Notes: generated from the sequence alone by a model not told the origin. A stretch of 64,000 nucleotides of DNA from Robiginitomaculum_A sp036478535 (GCA_965224735.1 OZ245059.1:1116001-1180000); one strand, 5' to 3'. Positions 7,551 to 16,575 are shown, counted from the stretch's first letter. Numbers and translations are program-made.

Positions 7551-7974
7551 TCAAACATCTCTATTTATTTACATGGCTCCCCCACCAATTTTCTGTGAAG
7601 TGTTAATTTTCTTAGTTACATGGGGTGTACCGCCCCAAATTTGCCAGAGGTTATTTAGAGTAAGTTATGTGGCTTTCGGAACTTTGTCCAGTGCTGGGTC
7701 GTATTGTACTTCTGCCTCAGCAGTCTGTATATTGCCTGGTCTGTAGGTTTTGCAGTCTGGCTTTAGGTATATTTGCCAAGAGTGCCAGTTTTTTTCAGGT
7801 ATTGGGGTGGAGATATTTGATTTGCATAAAAGCCTATGGCAGTCTGGTTTATAATAAACCGATTCTGGCGGAGAACGCTTAAATATGCAAAAACCTAATC
7901 AGCCTGATATCTATGCCAACTTATACACTTGAATAATCCTTGGCAAAATAAAAATGTTCGTGTAGTGTTCTTGT
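7551..7974. other. 424-bp gap upstream of ruvC, no gene seen
   Basis: Short open frames here lack family resemblance and convincing ribosome-binding sites. I see no tRNA, riboswitch or strong hairpin. The ruvC start has no clear Shine-Dalgarno sequence, so its promoter and possibly a leaderless start lie at the right edge. In many alphaproteobacteria yebC precedes ruvC. Here yebC is at 35731, so this gap may be a rearrangement junction. Confidence 0.5.
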
Positions 7975-8484
7975 ATGGTTATGCGAATTCGGATATTGGG
8001 GTTGGATCCAAGTATTGTTAAATGCGGATGGGGGATTATTGAAGCCGAAGGTCTTAAAATTCGCCATATTGCCCACGGCGTGATAAAACCTGACACCAAG
8101 GCAGATATGGCTCTGCGCTTAGGTGAACTTTATGACGCGATTACGGACATTATAAAAGTTCATAATCCTGACGAAGCGGCGGTCGAAGATTTGTTTTTAA
8201 AGAACAATCCCAATTCAGCCGCCAAACTTGGCTATGCCCGCGCCATATGTTTGCTTGCCCCCGTGCAAGCAAAATTATATGTGGGAGAGTACTCGGCAAA
8301 AAAAGTTAAAAAGTCAGTGGTTGGCACAGGGCAAGCAGATAAAATCCAAGTCGCCGCTATGATGAATGTCTTGCTCCCTGGGCTTAACCTAAAAGCAGGC
8401 GACGCCGCAGACGCCCTCGCCATAGCCATTTGCCACGCCCACAGAGCAAGTGCAGCAGGGGCTTTGCATAGGAGGTTTGCTTGA
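7975..8484 (+). CDS. ruvC: Holliday junction endonuclease RuvC
   Basis: RuvC resolves four-way DNA junctions by symmetrical nicking and works with RuvAB. The 169-residue length is normal. Catalytic acidic residues are visible: D11 in LGLDPS, E71 in VEDLF, and D143/D146 in AGDAADALA. The SAAKLGYARA and VGTGQADK motifs are also typical. Three in-frame ATG or near-start codons (residues 1, 3) make the precise N terminus uncertain, because homologues start close to RILGLDP. The stop overlaps the TTG start of ruvA (TTGA), so the three ruv genes form one translationally coupled unit. Confidence 0.95.
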   Translation: MVMRIRILGLDPSIVKCGWGIIEAEGLKIRHIAHGVIKPDTKADMALRLGELYDAITDIIKVHNPDEAAVEDLFLKNNPNSAAKLGYARAICLLAPVQAKLYVGEYSAKKVKKSVVGTGQADKIQVAAMMNVLLPGLNLKAGDAADALAIAICHAHRASAAGALHRRFA

Positions 8485-9110
8485 TTGGTATTCTCACAGG
8501 CACTATTCTTGTTATCGGTTTAGGGCAGGTCATACTTGACGTGACCGGGGTTGGGTATTTGGTGCAGTGCGGGGGGAGCACGCTTGGGACACTCTCTATT
8601 GGTGAGGTGGCAAGCTTGCATATTGAAACCCACGTGCGCGAGACAGCAATTACCCTGTATGGGTTTGCTGATGATGAAGAGCGGGCTTGGTTCGTGCGTT
8701 TGCAAAGTGTGCAAAAGGTTGGGCCAAAAGCGGCTTTGGCTATTTTAGATATTATGCGACCTGATGAAATTATCAATGCGGTGGCGCTAGAGAATAAAGT
8801 AGCGTTTAATGCGGCAAAAGGCGTTGGGCCAGCCCTTGCGGGGCGCATTGTGCTTGATTTATCTGGCAAAGCACCGCCCCAAGGGCGTAATATGGGGCTA
8901 GCAATGTCAACCCATCACGGAGACACTAAATCAGAAGGCTCGTTAACAACGAATGCATCAGCTCTTCAGCGCGATGCCATATCCGCGCTAACTGGCCTTG
9001 GGATAGATCAATCCAAGGCTATGCGCGCGGTTGCTTCTGCGCTATTATCTAGGGATGATTTGGATTTAAACGCGCTTGTTAAACAAGCCCTGAAAGAAGT
9101 ACACACTTAA
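8481..9110 (+). CDS. ruvA: Holliday junction branch migration protein RuvA
   Basis: RuvA binds the junction as a tetramer and loads RuvB. The 209-residue protein begins MIGILTGTIL using a TTG start that overlaps the ruvC stop. The OB-fold domain I is followed by two helix-hairpin-helix segments (LQSVQKVGPKAALAIL and FNAAKGVGPALAGRIV). A linker follows, then the small C-terminal domain III (ISALTGLGIDQSKAMRAV) that contacts RuvB. Its stop overlaps the ruvB start by one base (TAATG). Confidence 0.95.
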   Translation: MIGILTGTILVIGLGQVILDVTGVGYLVQCGGSTLGTLSIGEVASLHIETHVRETAITLYGFADDEERAWFVRLQSVQKVGPKAALAILDIMRPDEIINAVALENKVAFNAAKGVGPALAGRIVLDLSGKAPPQGRNMGLAMSTHHGDTKSEGSLTTNASALQRDAISALTGLGIDQSKAMRAVASALLSRDDLDLNALVKQALKEVHT

Positions 9111-10150
9111 TGGATAATGAGCGTATCATAGATAGCGAGACGCAAATTGGCGATAAAAGTGACAAGGCTTTACGCCCCCTCAGCTTTGATGATTTTGTTG
9201 GCCAAAAAGATGCGATTGCTAATTTGAAAGTGTTTGTAGAGGCTGCGGGCAAACGAAATGAAGCCTTGGATCATGTGCTACTCTCGGGCCCGCCAGGGCT
9301 TGGCAAGACAACACTTGCGCAAATTATTGCCCGTGAGCTTGGTGTTAACTTTCGCTCAACTTCTGGCCCAGTAATATCCAAAGCTGGAGACCTCGCGGCG
9401 CTTTTGACGAACTTGGAACCGCGTGATGTTCTGTTCATTGACGAAATACACCGTCTTAACCCAACCGTCGAAGAAATACTTTATCCTGCGCTGGAAGACT
9501 ACGAGCTTGATATTATTATCGGCGAAGGCCCGGCGGCTCGCTCGATTAAAATCGATCTTGCACCTTTTACTTTGGTTGGTGCGACAACCCGCTCAGGGCT
9601 GCTGGCAACGCCGCTACGCGACCGTTTTGGTATTCCCGTGCGGCTTGAGTTTTATGATGAGATTGAACTTGCACATATTGTCACGCGGGCAGGGGGGAAA
9701 CTTGGCCTTGAAATGAACTCAGATGGCGCGCGCGAAATTGCCAGGCGTGCGCGCGGCACCCCGCGTGTTGCAGGGCGGTTGCTCAGACGCGTGCGTGATT
9801 TAGTCGAACATAGCGGCGCAACACTGATAGATGCAAAAGCCGCAGATGCAGCGCTCGTGCGTTTGGGCGTTGATGATATTGGGTTGGACACCCAAGATAT
9901 GCGGTATTTATACGCCCTTTGCGAAATGTTTGGCGGCGGGCCTGTGGGCGCAGAGACGCTTGCGGCAGCGCTCGCGGAAGCGCGCGATGCACTCGAAGAT
10001 GTCATAGAGCCATACCTTACACAAAAAGGGTTTTTACAAAGAACTCCAAGGGGCAGGGTGGCGACCCCACGCGCGTTCGCGCACCTTGGGCTTAATGCGC
10101 CCTTAGAACTTGCGGCGCCGACATTATTCAAAAGATCAGATGATGGATAA
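9110..10150 (+). CDS. ruvB: Holliday junction branch migration ATPase RuvB
   Basis: RuvB is the hexameric AAA+ motor of the RuvABC resolvasome. Walker A is GPPGLGKT (60-67) and Walker B is VLFIDEIH (107-114). The sensor and arginine-finger region includes GATTRSGLLATPLRDRFG. The C-terminal winged-helix domain has the usual EPYLTQKGFLQRTPRGR motif. Length (346) is standard. The 3' end overlaps the start of ybgC, linking DNA repair and Tol-Pal genes in one transcription unit, an arrangement common in alphaproteobacteria. Confidence 0.97.
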   Translation: MDNERIIDSETQIGDKSDKALRPLSFDDFVGQKDAIANLKVFVEAAGKRNEALDHVLLSGPPGLGKTTLAQIIARELGVNFRSTSGPVISKAGDLAALLTNLEPRDVLFIDEIHRLNPTVEEILYPALEDYELDIIIGEGPAARSIKIDLAPFTLVGATTRSGLLATPLRDRFGIPVRLEFYDEIELAHIVTRAGGKLGLEMNSDGAREIARRARGTPRVAGRLLRRVRDLVEHSGATLIDAKAADAALVRLGVDDIGLDTQDMRYLYALCEMFGGGPVGAETLAAALAEARDALEDVIEPYLTQKGFLQRTPRGRVATPRAFAHLGLNAPLELAAPTLFKRSDDG

Positions 10151-10592
10151 ATCAAAGCCCAGTACAGGTTATTTTGAAGGCCGTAAGCATTACTATCCCC
10201 TCCGCGTTTTCTATGAAGATACGGATTTTACGGGCGTTGTATTTTATGCCAATTATCTGCGGTTTTTTGAACGTGCGCGCTCTTCATTTTTTCGCCTGGC
10301 AGGTGTTAGTCATAATGAACTTTTGGAACGTGATGTGCCGCTTGGTTTTGCTATTCGCAAGATAGATTTAGAATATAAAAAGCCAGCCCGTATTGATGAT
10401 GCGCTTTTGGTTATGACGACTTATGATAAATATAAAGGCGCGCGGCTTTGGGTAACGCAAGAGGTTTGGCGGGACGATGAGCTTCTTACAACAGCATATT
10501 CAGAAGCTGCATGCATAGATATGAACGGACGCCCACGCCGTCCTACCAAAAAAATGGTAGAAAAACTCGTACCGTATTTCTTGAAGCAATAA
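10140..10592 (+). CDS. ybgC: Tol-Pal-associated acyl-CoA thioesterase YbgC
   Basis: This is a hotdog-fold thioesterase of the 4-hydroxybenzoyl-CoA type. The signature VFYEDTDFTGVVFYANYLRF contains the catalytic Asp. Further upstream codons in frame belong to the ruvB 3' end, so I place the start at the ATGATG at 10140/10143. The product is then about 150 residues, the normal length. YbgC acts on acyl-CoA or acyl-ACP intermediates and is almost always encoded with tolQRAB, as here. A minus-strand lipoprotein gene and a spacer separate it from tolQ, which is less usual. Confidence 0.93.
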   Translation: MMDKSKPSTGYFEGRKHYYPLRVFYEDTDFTGVVFYANYLRFFERARSSFFRLAGVSHNELLERDVPLGFAIRKIDLEYKKPARIDDALLVMTTYDKYKGARLWVTQEVWRDDELLTTAYSEAACIDMNGRPRRPTKKMVEKLVPYFLKQ

Positions 10593-10606
10593 GTGGGGAA
10601 CCGTAA

Positions 10607-11020
10607 TTACGGGGTCGAAATTTCGTCTGGAATTTCTTCAGTATTGGGCGTATTAGGGTCATTAAGTTCACAAATGTCAGTTATTTCTTTGTTTTCATCA
10701 TTAACGTAAATAATACGCTCTGGCTCGATTATTCTTGTGTAAGGAACTTTGTTTTCGATTGGCGGTACTTTATATTCGCGTACTTCGCCTGTTTTAGAGT
10801 CTGTATAGAACTCTGATGGGCTTTCAATAGAGGTAACAGAATAACCAGATTTTGTTACAGCGGGAACGACAACCTTTTTCAAGCTGCCAATGAGCACGCA
10901 GGTTTGCTTGATCTTTGGCGGCGTTACTTCCACGATTTCAACTGGATCAGGTTTAGTCACGCATGCTGACAAGAGAGACACTGATAGAGCTAGGCTTGTG
11001 AAGAGAAGAGAATTTTTCAT
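10607..11020 (-). CDS. Small hypothetical lipoprotein (137 aa)
   Basis: The N terminus (KNSLLFTSLALSVSLLSAC) is a lipoprotein signal with an LSAC lipobox and acylated Cys 20. The mature part is Pro/Glu/Val-rich with no family I recognise. It ends in an acidic, Asn/Pro-rich tail (ELNDPNTPNTEEIPDE). It is read against its neighbours, between ybgC and tolQ, so it splits the usual ybgC-tolQ operon. Envelope localisation is supported by the signal, but function is unknown. Confidence 0.7.
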   Translation of the reverse strand: MKNSLLFTSLALSVSLLSACVTKPDPVEIVEVTPPKIKQTCVLIGSLKKVVVPAVTKSGYSVTSIESPSEFYTDSKTGEVREYKVPPIENKVPYTRIIEPERIIYVNDENKEITDICELNDPNTPNTEEIPDEISTP

Positions 11021-11371
11021 AGTGTTACCTTATATCTGGGCTAAACTGTCGTCATAGCCTTGCTTGCTTAAATTAAGCGAAGTATTGGGGCAAAACTATG
11101 ACGGCAATGCGTTTTGTGCAAGGGGTGAAGATACAATAGCGTCATATAATTCGCGCTTTGATACGCTCAACCATACAATATAGAGAGAAGGCAACGAAAT
11201 CCATTTGAAGTGGGGTAAGTTATGGTTATGGTGAGTGATATAAGAAATAAAAGATTCTTAAAAACCAGCTCGCTACAAGATTACCGTGTGTTAATTGGCG
11301 GGTAGGGAATTTTTGGGTTAAAGCTTCTAAAAAGACGATATTCTAAAAAGACGATAGAGGAGAAAAACAAT
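11021..11371. other. 351-bp divergent intergenic region before tolQ
   Basis: It separates the minus-strand lipoprotein from tolQ and so must hold promoters for both directions. I see a GCTTAAATTAAGC palindrome near 11067 and, at the right end, a perfect tandem duplication (11325-11356). The tolQ ribosome-binding site GAGGAG follows. No gene is apparent. Confidence 0.5.
11325..11356. repeat. 16-nt tandem duplication before tolQ
   Basis: TTCTAAAAAGACGATA occurs twice back to back (11325-11340 and 11341-11356), ending just before the GAGGAG binding site of tolQ. It is one of many short tandem duplications in this window. Confidence 0.95.
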
Positions 11372-12100
11372 ATGGTAATTGTTTCTGAAATTATGACATT
11401 CATGGCCGTGCTTCCTACAGCGGGTGTGGATTTTTCTTTTCTAAGCCTGTTTAAACGGGCTGATATTGTTGTAAAAATTATTATGGCTATTTTGGCCATA
11501 GCCTCGATTTGGTCATGGGCAATCATTATTGATAAGACAATTAGTTTCTATTTGCTAAAGAAACGAGCGACTGCTTTTGAGGAAACCTTTTGGTCGGGGC
11601 GGACATTAGATGAGCTGTCCCGCGGGCTAGCGGGCGATAGCCGTGATCCTATGGGGCGGGTGTTCTCGGCCGCTATGCGTGAGTTTAACGAAAGCAAAGG
11701 CAGTAATGCTAAAAACTCTGATGTTGCTGGCACGCGCCAACGCGTTGACCGCGTTATGGGGTTGGTTGTTAACCGCGAGCTTGCCAAAGCGGAGCGCGGT
11801 ATGAGCGTCTTGGCGACTATCGGTTCTGCGTCCGTGTTTATTGGGCTTTTAGGAACGGTTTGGGGCATTATCAATTCGTTTCGCGCTATTGGCGCTATGA
11901 AAAACACGGATTTTGCGGTTGTTGCACCAGGCATGGCGGAGGCTCTTTTTGCTACGGCTCTTGGCTTAATCGCTGCTATCCCAGCCTCTGTGTTTTATAA
12001 TAAATTTATAACGGATTTAGACCGTTATGCAGGCAGACTTGATGGTTATACGGACGAGTTGTCTGCCATCCTCTCGCGTAAAATTGCTAAGGGAGGCTAG
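11372..12100 (+). CDS. tolQ: Tol-Pal system protein TolQ
   Basis: TolQ is an inner-membrane proton-channel subunit of the Tol-Pal system, homologous to ExbB and MotA. At 242 residues it has the expected three membrane segments: one near the N terminus (IVVKIIMAILAIASIWSWAI) and two in the C-terminal half (VLATIGSASVFIGLLGTVWG and ALFATALGLIAAIPASVFY). The conserved FIGLLGTVWGIINSF and AEALFATALGL motifs are intact. It is followed after two bases by tolR. Its binding site GAGGAG lies 9 bases before the ATG. Confidence 0.97.
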   Translation: MVIVSEIMTFMAVLPTAGVDFSFLSLFKRADIVVKIIMAILAIASIWSWAIIIDKTISFYLLKKRATAFEETFWSGRTLDELSRGLAGDSRDPMGRVFSAAMREFNESKGSNAKNSDVAGTRQRVDRVMGLVVNRELAKAERGMSVLATIGSASVFIGLLGTVWGIINSFRAIGAMKNTDFAVVAPGMAEALFATALGLIAAIPASVFYNKFITDLDRYAGRLDGYTDELSAILSRKIAKGG

Positions 12101-12102
12101 GC

Positions 12103-12537
12103 ATGACAGCTACGAGCCATAGCAGAGGGCGAAGAGGGCGGCGCTCGCGCCGGCAACTCAATGACCGCATAAATGTGACGCCATTGGTTGATGTTATGCT
12201 TGTATTGCTGATTGTTTTCATGGTTACGGCAACAAAACTTGCTTCTGGTGTTCCCGTAGAACTTCCTAAAACAGATGCAAAATCCCTGCCATCCGAATCT
12301 GATCCTTTAACAATAACTGTGGATAAGAACGGAAAAATATTCATTCAAGAAACCGAAATATCGTTGGCCGAACTTGCGCCGCGCCTTAAGGCCATAGCGA
12401 AGAACGGGTTTGAAGAACGCATATATTTGCGCGGAGATGAGAACGGTAATTACGGCCCAGTTATGAGAGTCATGGCGGCAATAAATACGGCAGGCTTCAC
12501 TAATATTGGCCTTGTGACGGAAAACTTGCCAAAATAA
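12103..12537 (+). CDS. tolR: Tol-Pal system protein TolR
   Basis: TolR is the ExbD-like partner of TolQ, with a single N-terminal membrane helix and a periplasmic domain. An Arg-rich N terminus precedes INVTPLVDVMLVLLIVFMV, which includes the conserved membrane Asp of the proton path. The periplasmic portion has the LPKTDAKSLP and ITVDKNGKIF segments of this family. Length is 144 residues. A 298-bp gap, rather than the usual tight junction, separates it from tolA. Confidence 0.96.
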   Translation: MTATSHSRGRRGRRSRRQLNDRINVTPLVDVMLVLLIVFMVTATKLASGVPVELPKTDAKSLPSESDPLTITVDKNGKIFIQETEISLAELAPRLKAIAKNGFEERIYLRGDENGNYGPVMRVMAAINTAGFTNIGLVTENLPK

Positions 12538-12835
12538 TAAAAACATGACAGTGACTAAAACGGAAAAGGAGGGTTATGCCGTCAATATTGTTGGTTTCAT
12601 GTTTGTTCGTGCGGGTGGTCAGTTGTTGATAAGTAGCCATAAAATAGCTATAAAATAACTAAAAATGAACTCGAAAGAAAATTGAAAGAAAATGTAGTTC
12701 AAGTAATTGATGTGTGCCTGAGTATTTTTGCCGATGACAATAAAGAACCGCAAAGTTTGGTTGTTGTTAAAGAATATGCTGATAGGATCGGTCTCAAGTA
12801 TAGAGACTTAAAATGATTAAAAAATAAAACCGTTT
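12538..12835. other. 298-bp gap between tolR and tolA with a possible decayed frame
   Basis: A Lys/Glu-rich frame without a good start runs from about 12650 to 12815. It contains ELERKLKENVVQVIDVCL and VVVKEYADRIGLKYRDLK. It could be a relic of a small gene or simply a chance frame, and I do not recognise it. AT-rich imperfect repeats (ATAAAATAGCTATAAAATAACT) lie at its left. The gap breaks the usually compact tolRA junction, so tolA may have a promoter of its own here. Confidence 0.35.
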
Positions 12836-13585
12836 ATGAAATTTGGATTACCATTATCGTTCGGCATACACGTATTTTCAGTGCTTGGCTCGCTTGTACT
12901 TTGGCGTGGCAATGTTGATTTGGAACAGTTTGTAATTGTGCCTGTTGAGCTTGTGAGCGTTGCTGATATTACCGATATTAAAGCGACAAGAAAGAAACCA
13001 CCAAAGGAAATTATACCTGATCTTGGGCTGGCGATTCCCGAAATAGCAGAAGAAAAACCGTCTGCGCCGGCGGCTTTAGATGCAACTGAGGAAACAAAGG
13101 AACTAGCAGAAGAGAGCCCAAAGCCCGATCCTAAGCAATCCGCATTTAGTCTCAATGATTTTGCCGTTCTTGCCAAAGACGCGCGCGACAGTGATACGAG
13201 TGCAGGTGAGCAAAGAATACTGGTGAGCGAAGCAAATATTGCTCAAACAGATCAACAAGGCATTGGTGCGCAATCTGGCAACACCGTGAAACCACAAGAA
13301 TATATCGCTGGAAAATTGGCTGGGCTGTGGCAAATAAATGACGGTGCCGCAAATTATTCTGATTTGCTTGTGGTTGTTCGGTTGTATTTAGATGAAAAGG
13401 GCGATATTGTTCGCTTGGATATTTTAAATGAGGCGCAAATAATAGCGTCTAATAATCCTGCATGGAAAACGGCGCTTGAGAACGCCGAGAGTGCTCTTAG
13501 AACTGCCGCGCCCTATAACGGGCTACGCAGCTTGGATTATGAAAAGTGGAAAATGATTAAGATAAATATGAAACCGGAAGAATAA
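12836..13585 (+). CDS. tolA: Tol-Pal system protein TolA
   Basis: TolA is the energy-transducing periplasmic link between TolQR and Pal/TolB. At 249 residues it is shorter than enteric TolA. An N-terminal membrane anchor (GLPLSFGIHVFSVLGSLVLW) is followed by a Pro/Glu/Lys-rich spanning region, roughly residues 55-105. The C-terminal domain (from about 155) resembles TonB_C/TolA domain III, with AGLWQIN and LDEKGDIVRLDILN. Assignment rests on this architecture plus position between tolR and tolB, because the sequence itself evolves fast. Confidence 0.85.
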   Translation: MKFGLPLSFGIHVFSVLGSLVLWRGNVDLEQFVIVPVELVSVADITDIKATRKKPPKEIIPDLGLAIPEIAEEKPSAPAALDATEETKELAEESPKPDPKQSAFSLNDFAVLAKDARDSDTSAGEQRILVSEANIAQTDQQGIGAQSGNTVKPQEYIAGKLAGLWQINDGAANYSDLLVVVRLYLDEKGDIVRLDILNEAQIIASNNPAWKTALENAESALRTAAPYNGLRSLDYEKWKMIKINMKPEE

Positions 13586-14949
13586 TGATGAAAATTTCTC
13601 TATTGTGGGGCCAAATTATAAAAAAAATATGCGCACTTCTTTTCGTAGCGCTAAGCATTTTTGCATCTACAACCGCGTTTGCGGAACTAGAAATAGACAT
13701 TACCAAAGGAACTGTCGATCCTATCCCTGTAGCTATTCCAGATTTTTTAAGCACTCATCCGCAAACGGACCAAATTGCCAAAGATATGGCGCAGGTCATT
13801 GCCGAAGACCTAGAGAGATCAGGCCTATTTGCCCCTATTGATCAGGCTGCTTATATAGAGAAGCAAACGGATATCAATTATCAACCGCGCTTTTCCGATT
13901 GGCGGCTTATTAATGCGAAGGTTTTGCTCTCTGGCAGTATTGTGCTGACGAGCGGCACACGATTGCAAGTGGAGTTTCGTCTTTGGGATATTTACGGAAT
14001 GAAGCAACTTGATGGCCTTCGGTTTGCAACCACGCCTGATAACTGGCGCAGAATAGCCCACAAAGTATCAGATTCGATTTATAAACGCCTCACGGGCGAG
14101 TCTGGGTATTTTGATAGCCGAATCGTTTATATTTCTGAAAGCGGGCCAAAGACTATGCGCGTAAAAAAATTAGCCATTATGGATCAAGATGGCGCTAATC
14201 CACAGTTTCTATTGGCAGGAGCAGACCTTGTAATAACGCCGCGTTTCTCTCCGTCTGCACAAAAAATTACATATTTATCATGGGAGCGCCACCGCCGTGG
14301 CGAGCCAAAGCGTTCGCAAGTATACCAATTGGATATTGAGTCAGGCCAGCGCGAACTTTTGGGGGATTTCCCTGATATTACTATTTCGCCGCGCTATTCG
14401 CCAGACGGTAAAAAACTTATTTTTTCTATGGTAAAAAAGGGTAATACGGATATTTATGTTTTTGACCTACACTCTCGTTCGACCCAACGTCTGACAACCA
14501 ACCAAGCGATCGATATATCACCAAGTTTTTCGCCTGATGGTAAAAAAATTGTGTTCAACTCCAATAGGGGTGGCAAACCGCAGATCTATATTATGGGTGC
14601 GAACGGCAAAAATGTGAAACGGGTCAGCTTTGGTGAGGGCCGTTATACTGCGCCAAACTGGTCGCCGCGCGGGGATCTCATTGCCTTTACAAAAAGTGAT
14701 GGCGGGAAATTTCATATCGGCGTTATGAATGCCAAAGACGGCAGGGGCGAGCGCATTCTTACATCGAGTTATTTGGACGAGGGGCCAACATGGTCTCCAA
14801 ACGGCCGTGTGATATTGTTCACCCGCGAAACTAGGGGCCTGCATGGTAAGGTCGCTATCTGGTCTGTTGATCTTACGGGGCGTAACCTTCGTAAAGTTCC
14901 GACACCAGGGCCAGCATCAGACCCCGCATGGTCGCCAATTTTGCCTTAG
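13585..14949 (+). CDS. tolB: Tol-Pal system periplasmic protein TolB
   Basis: TolB is a periplasmic beta-propeller protein that binds Pal and TolA. The 454-residue precursor has a signal peptide ending near TTAFAELE. An N-terminal domain follows (EIDITKGTVDPIPVAIPDFL), and then repeated propeller blades with SPDGKKLIFS, SFSPDGKKIVFNSNRGG and WSPNGRVILFTRE motifs. The ATG overlaps the tolA stop, with a second ATG directly after it, so the start is 13585 or 13588. Confidence 0.97.
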   Translation: MMKISLLWGQIIKKICALLFVALSIFASTTAFAELEIDITKGTVDPIPVAIPDFLSTHPQTDQIAKDMAQVIAEDLERSGLFAPIDQAAYIEKQTDINYQPRFSDWRLINAKVLLSGSIVLTSGTRLQVEFRLWDIYGMKQLDGLRFATTPDNWRRIAHKVSDSIYKRLTGESGYFDSRIVYISESGPKTMRVKKLAIMDQDGANPQFLLAGADLVITPRFSPSAQKITYLSWERHRRGEPKRSQVYQLDIESGQRELLGDFPDITISPRYSPDGKKLIFSMVKKGNTDIYVFDLHSRSTQRLTTNQAIDISPSFSPDGKKIVFNSNRGGKPQIYIMGANGKNVKRVSFGEGRYTAPNWSPRGDLIAFTKSDGGKFHIGVMNAKDGRGERILTSSYLDEGPTWSPNGRVILFTRETRGLHGKVAIWSVDLTGRNLRKVPTPGPASDPAWSPILP

Positions 14950-14961
14950 TTTCGCCTCTTT

Positions 14962-15000
14962 GTCCTCTAACTTAACAAAAAGTCCTCTAACTTAACAAAA
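14962..15000. repeat. 20-nt tandem duplication between tolB and pal
   Basis: GTCCTCTAACTTAACAAAA occurs twice in succession (14962-14981 and 14982-15000) shortly after the tolB stop. I see no stem-loop terminator here, so tolB and pal may share a transcript. Confidence 0.95.
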
Positions 15001-15089
15001 CGCCAACTTGACTTTTATGATAAGAAGGCTAGATTTGGGCTAGAATATAAGCTTGAAATATAATACGAGCTCGGGATAGGAGAGAGATT

Positions 15090-15659
15090 ATGAAGATGAA
15101 ATTGGTTTTACTGGGTACAGCTCTTTTAGTTTTATCTGCGTGCGCGAGTACGCCAAAACAAAAACTAATTGCGCAGAAAGTGCCCGTTCAGAAAAAAACA
15201 CCACCGCCAGTTTCTATTGTGCCGGCGCCTGTTGCTCCCGTTATTCAAACCCCGACTGCGCGTGTTGTTATGGCTGGACCGTTCCCAGGAACTATTGACG
15301 ATTTTAGGCTCCAATCGGGGGATGATCGTGTTTATTTTGGTTATGATCGTGCTGATCTTGATGGCACAACCCGCACTGTTTTATCCAGGCAAGCAGCTTG
15401 GCTTAACCAATATGGATCGACTATCATAGTCATTGGCGGCAATGCAGATGAGCGCGGAACCCGTGAGTATAATCTTGCCCTGGGTGCGCGCCGCGCTGAA
15501 TCTGTAAAATCCTTTTTTATCAACCAAGGCGTAAGTCCGTCGCGCATTACAACCGTTTCTTACGGCAAAGAGAGACCTATTGACGGGCGCTCAAACGAAG
15601 CCGCATGGCGGTTGAATAGAAATGCGCATACGGCAGTTCTTGTTGGTGGCGATAGCTAA
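15090..15659 (+). CDS. pal: Peptidoglycan-associated lipoprotein Pal
   Basis: Pal is the outer-membrane lipoprotein that ties the outer membrane to peptidoglycan. The signal MKMKLVLLGTALLVLSAC has an LSAC lipobox with acylated Cys 18. A Pro/Lys-rich linker follows, and then an OmpA-like domain containing RVYFGYDRADLD, GGNADERGTREYNLALGARR and SYGKERPI. The usual GHADERG or GNCDERG is GNADERG here, a common variation. A GGAGAGA binding site precedes the ATG at 15090. Confidence 0.96.
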   Translation: MKMKLVLLGTALLVLSACASTPKQKLIAQKVPVQKKTPPPVSIVPAPVAPVIQTPTARVVMAGPFPGTIDDFRLQSGDDRVYFGYDRADLDGTTRTVLSRQAAWLNQYGSTIIVIGGNADERGTREYNLALGARRAESVKSFFINQGVSPSRITTVSYGKERPIDGRSNEAAWRLNRNAHTAVLVGGDS

Positions 15660-15762
15660 ATTTTTGTTCATATTTTTAACTGAACTTTAACATTACATGA
15701 CATAATTTTACCGTTATAGTATGGGTCATAATACTGGTTCGTCTTTTATTTATAGGTGATTT

Positions 15763-16572
15763 ATGCGCAATCACATCCTTTTTGGTCTGTTTGTTTCGGT
15801 TTCAATTTTTGCATCTGTTATTGCAGTGCCAGCCCATGCGGTTAGTAAAAAAGAACTTGAAGCACAGAACATACAGCTTATGCAGCGCCTAACGGCGCTT
15901 GAAAACCGTATGCTGACGGGCGATCCAGCGGCAGAACGGCTTATGCAACGTATGGACGCACTTGAAGCGACACAGCGTTCGCTAACAGGAGAGATTGAGC
16001 GTCTTCGCTATGAGCGCGACAGCTTGCAACAAGAAGTACAGGCTTTAGCTTCGCAAATTGTGGGCATGCAAGCTTTATCGGAAGACATAAAACGTCACCT
16101 TAAGGCCGTTCAAGTTGTTGCTAACGAGACAAGCGCCTCCCCGCGAGCACCGATTACCTATGGCGGGGGAGTGCCCACGCAGCAAGGAAATGATATTACC
16201 AAACTTGCGGAAATTGGTCAGGAGCAAATGCTGGAAGGCAATATTGGCGGTGCGCAAACTTCATTTTTACAATATTTAGAGCTTAATCCAAATGCGGCAG
16301 ACCGTGGCGATATCTATTATTGGCTTGGGGAAACTTATTATGTCAAAGGTGGTTACCCGCAAGCGGTAGATGCTTATGTCCAGTCAATGAGCCTTGCGCC
16401 TAAAGGGCCATATGCGCCTGATTCTATGATTAAACTTGCAGCAACAGCCAGTGCGCTTGGCAATAAAGAAATGGCGTGTAAAACTTTAGCTAGCTTTCCT
16501 GCGCAATATCCCAATGCTTCTGCAAGCGCTAAAGACAAAGCGCGTATTGAGCGTGACCGCGCTGGATGCTAG
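15763..16572 (+). CDS. cpoB: Cell division coordinator CpoB (YbgF), TPR protein
   Basis: This is a periplasmic protein that couples Tol function with peptidoglycan synthesis at the septum. A signal peptide (to about residue 26, VPAHAVSK) is followed by a coiled coil (residues ~28-115, KKELEAQNIQLMQRLTALEN). The C-terminal TPR region contains DIYYWLGETYYVKGGYPQAVD and LAPKGPYAPDSMIKLA. Its 269 residues match the family, and its position after pal is standard. tilS begins three bases after the stop. Confidence 0.93.
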   Translation: MRNHILFGLFVSVSIFASVIAVPAHAVSKKELEAQNIQLMQRLTALENRMLTGDPAAERLMQRMDALEATQRSLTGEIERLRYERDSLQQEVQALASQIVGMQALSEDIKRHLKAVQVVANETSASPRAPITYGGGVPTQQGNDITKLAEIGQEQMLEGNIGGAQTSFLQYLELNPNAADRGDIYYWLGETYYVKGGYPQAVDAYVQSMSLAPKGPYAPDSMIKLAATASALGNKEMACKTLASFPAQYPNASASAKDKARIERDRAGC

Positions 16573-16575
16573 GCC

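Noticed and set aside
10602..10613. CCGTAATTACGG palindrome after ybgC as a terminator
   Set aside because: The stem is only six base pairs with no loop and no T tract.
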